Assembly (NCBI GenBank): GCA_002315565.1
Contig: DCHD01000034.1
Span: forward strand, 1 to 13,985
Direction of reading: 5' to 3'
Source: Solobacterium sp. UBA1761
Lineage (GTDB): Bacteria > Bacillota_I > Bacilli_A > Erysipelotrichales > Erysipelotrichaceae
Length of the DNA stretch: 13,985 nt
Positions within the stretch are counted from its first letter, which is position 1. Every line of letters begins with the position of its first letter. Position numbers and translations under genes: made by a program. The notes under the pieces were generated by a model that saw nothing but the letters and a program-made list of their open reading frames with translations, was not told the DNA's origin and did no database searches. Below, piece after piece: positions 13,302-13,985 of this stretch.

Positions 13302-13922
13302 ATGGTTACAATATTAAATCACCCACTCATTACTCATAAGCTGACACAGATGAGAATGAAAGAAACAAAGACTAAGGACTTCAGAGAACTTCTTGATGAA
13401 ATCGCTGAACTTATGACTTATGAAATCTGCCGCGATATTCCTACAAAGAAGGTTGATATCGAAACACCAATGGGACCTACAAAGCAGGCAATGATCGACA
13501 GAGAAATCATCCTCATCCCAATCCTTAGAGCTGGTATGGGTCTGGTAAATGGTATTCACCGTCTGATCCCAACTGCAAAGGTTGGTTTCATCGGTATGTA
13601 CCGTGATGAAGAAACTCTTGAACCACATGAATATTTTGCTAAGTTCCCTAAAGAGATCGATTCAGCAATCAATCTGGTTCTTGATCCAATGCTGGCAACT
13701 GGTGGTTCTGCTATTGCGGCCATTGACAATATTAAAAAAAGAGGCGCTAAAGACATCAAGATGGTATGTCTGGTTGGCGCACCTGAAGGTGTTAAAGCTT
13801 TACAGGAAGCTCATCCGGATGTAGATATCTATCTTGCTGCACTTGATGAAAAACTGAATGAAATCGGTTATATCGTTCCAGGTCTGGGCGATGCCGGTGA
13901 CAGAATCTTCGGTACTAAATAA
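13302..13922 (+). CDS. upp: Uracil phosphoribosyltransferase
   Basis: A full-length 206-residue enzyme that joins uracil and PRPP to make UMP in pyrimidine salvage. The PRPP-binding loop is LVLDPMLATGGSA (125-137). ILRAGMG (74-80) and the C-terminal uracil-binding segment YIVPGLGDAGDRIFG (189-203) are intact. The start is fixed by AGGAGG at 13290-13295, 6 nt before ATG. It has its own -10 box and a strong terminator right after, so it is probably monocistronic. Its codon use is plain and housekeeping-like. Confidence 0.97.
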   Translation: MVTILNHPLITHKLTQMRMKETKTKDFRELLDEIAELMTYEICRDIPTKKVDIETPMGPTKQAMIDREIILIPILRAGMGLVNGIHRLIPTAKVGFIGMYRDEETLEPHEYFAKFPKEIDSAINLVLDPMLATGGSAIAAIDNIKKRGAKDIKMVCLVGAPEGVKALQEAHPDVDIYLAALDEKLNEIGYIVPGLGDAGDRIFGTK

Positions 13923-13928
13923 TTACCT

Positions 13929-13958
13929 AAAGCATATGTCTGATGGCATATGCTTTTT
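13929..13958 (+). terminator. Terminator of upp
   Basis: AAAGCATATG (13929-13938) pairs with CATATGCTTT (13947-13956) over ten perfect pairs around an 8-nt loop, and the T tract is 13954-13958. It starts 7 nt after the upp stop. The last 27 bases of the window hold nothing recognisable. Confidence 0.85.
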
Positions 13959-13985
13959 ATAAAGTCTTTAGACAGTTTCGTGAGA

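Noticed and set aside
1..13985. CRISPR array, attachment site or complete insertion sequence
   Set aside because: No regularly spaced direct repeats, no paired terminal repeats, and no integration scar at the tRNA-Lys 3' end were found by eye.

Overview
The window looks like chromosomal DNA of an AT-rich, low-GC Firmicute. The gene style is closest to Erysipelotrichia-like gut bacteria. This placement is an inference from the cysS-mrnC-rlmB-sigma synteny, the AT-rich codon use and the RCC1/MBG-type proteins; no marker in the window proves it. TGA is used as a stop (mrnC, the ATPase-GNAT gene), so the genetic code is the ordinary bacterial one.

Region 1 to about 1050 is an accessory patch, visibly more AT-rich than the rest. 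It holds a promoter, a short candidate structured RNA (103-166) and a DUF3800 gene. The DUF3800 gene is broken by one extra G in a G5 run at 679-683. After it come a strong terminator (847-876) and what looks like a scrap of an IS3-type transposase OrfA. DUF3800 genes are known to follow several distinct structured RNA motifs, so the RNA plus DUF3800 pair is the best candidate here for a poorly understood system.

Region 1087-3891 encodes a secreted multi-domain surface protein (beta-helix-like coils, Ig-like, MBG and X2-like domains, no visible wall anchor). It also encodes an unrecognised six-helix membrane protein and ends in a bidirectional terminator.

Region 3899-7937 holds a CYTH/triphosphate tunnel protein, divergent from a PTS EIIC-EIIB-like protein that has lost its phosphocysteine. 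These are followed by tRNA-Lys(CTT) and a one-pass membrane protein joining a cytoplasmic XRE helix-turn-helix to an outside RCC1/FN3/PASTA-like sensor part.

Region 7981-12344 is the conserved translation/23S rRNA block: cysS, mrnC (Mini-III) and rlmB packed as an operon with overlapping ends, ending in a hairpin. It continues with an RsbW-like ATPase domain fused to a GNAT acetyltransferase. A convergent sigma factor gene stands where sigH sits in other Firmicutes, and the two 3' ends overlap inside a terminator hairpin. Region 12345-13985 carries a Cof-type HAD phosphatase and upp (uracil salvage) with its terminator.

A recurring trait is that four genes (CYTH, PTS-like, XRE-RCC1, HAD) have no Shine-Dalgarno sequence. 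Each has a good -10 box 6-7 nt before ATG, as expected of leaderless mRNAs. The surface protein, the six-helix protein, cysS, mrnC, rlmB and upp instead carry normal Shine-Dalgarno sequences.
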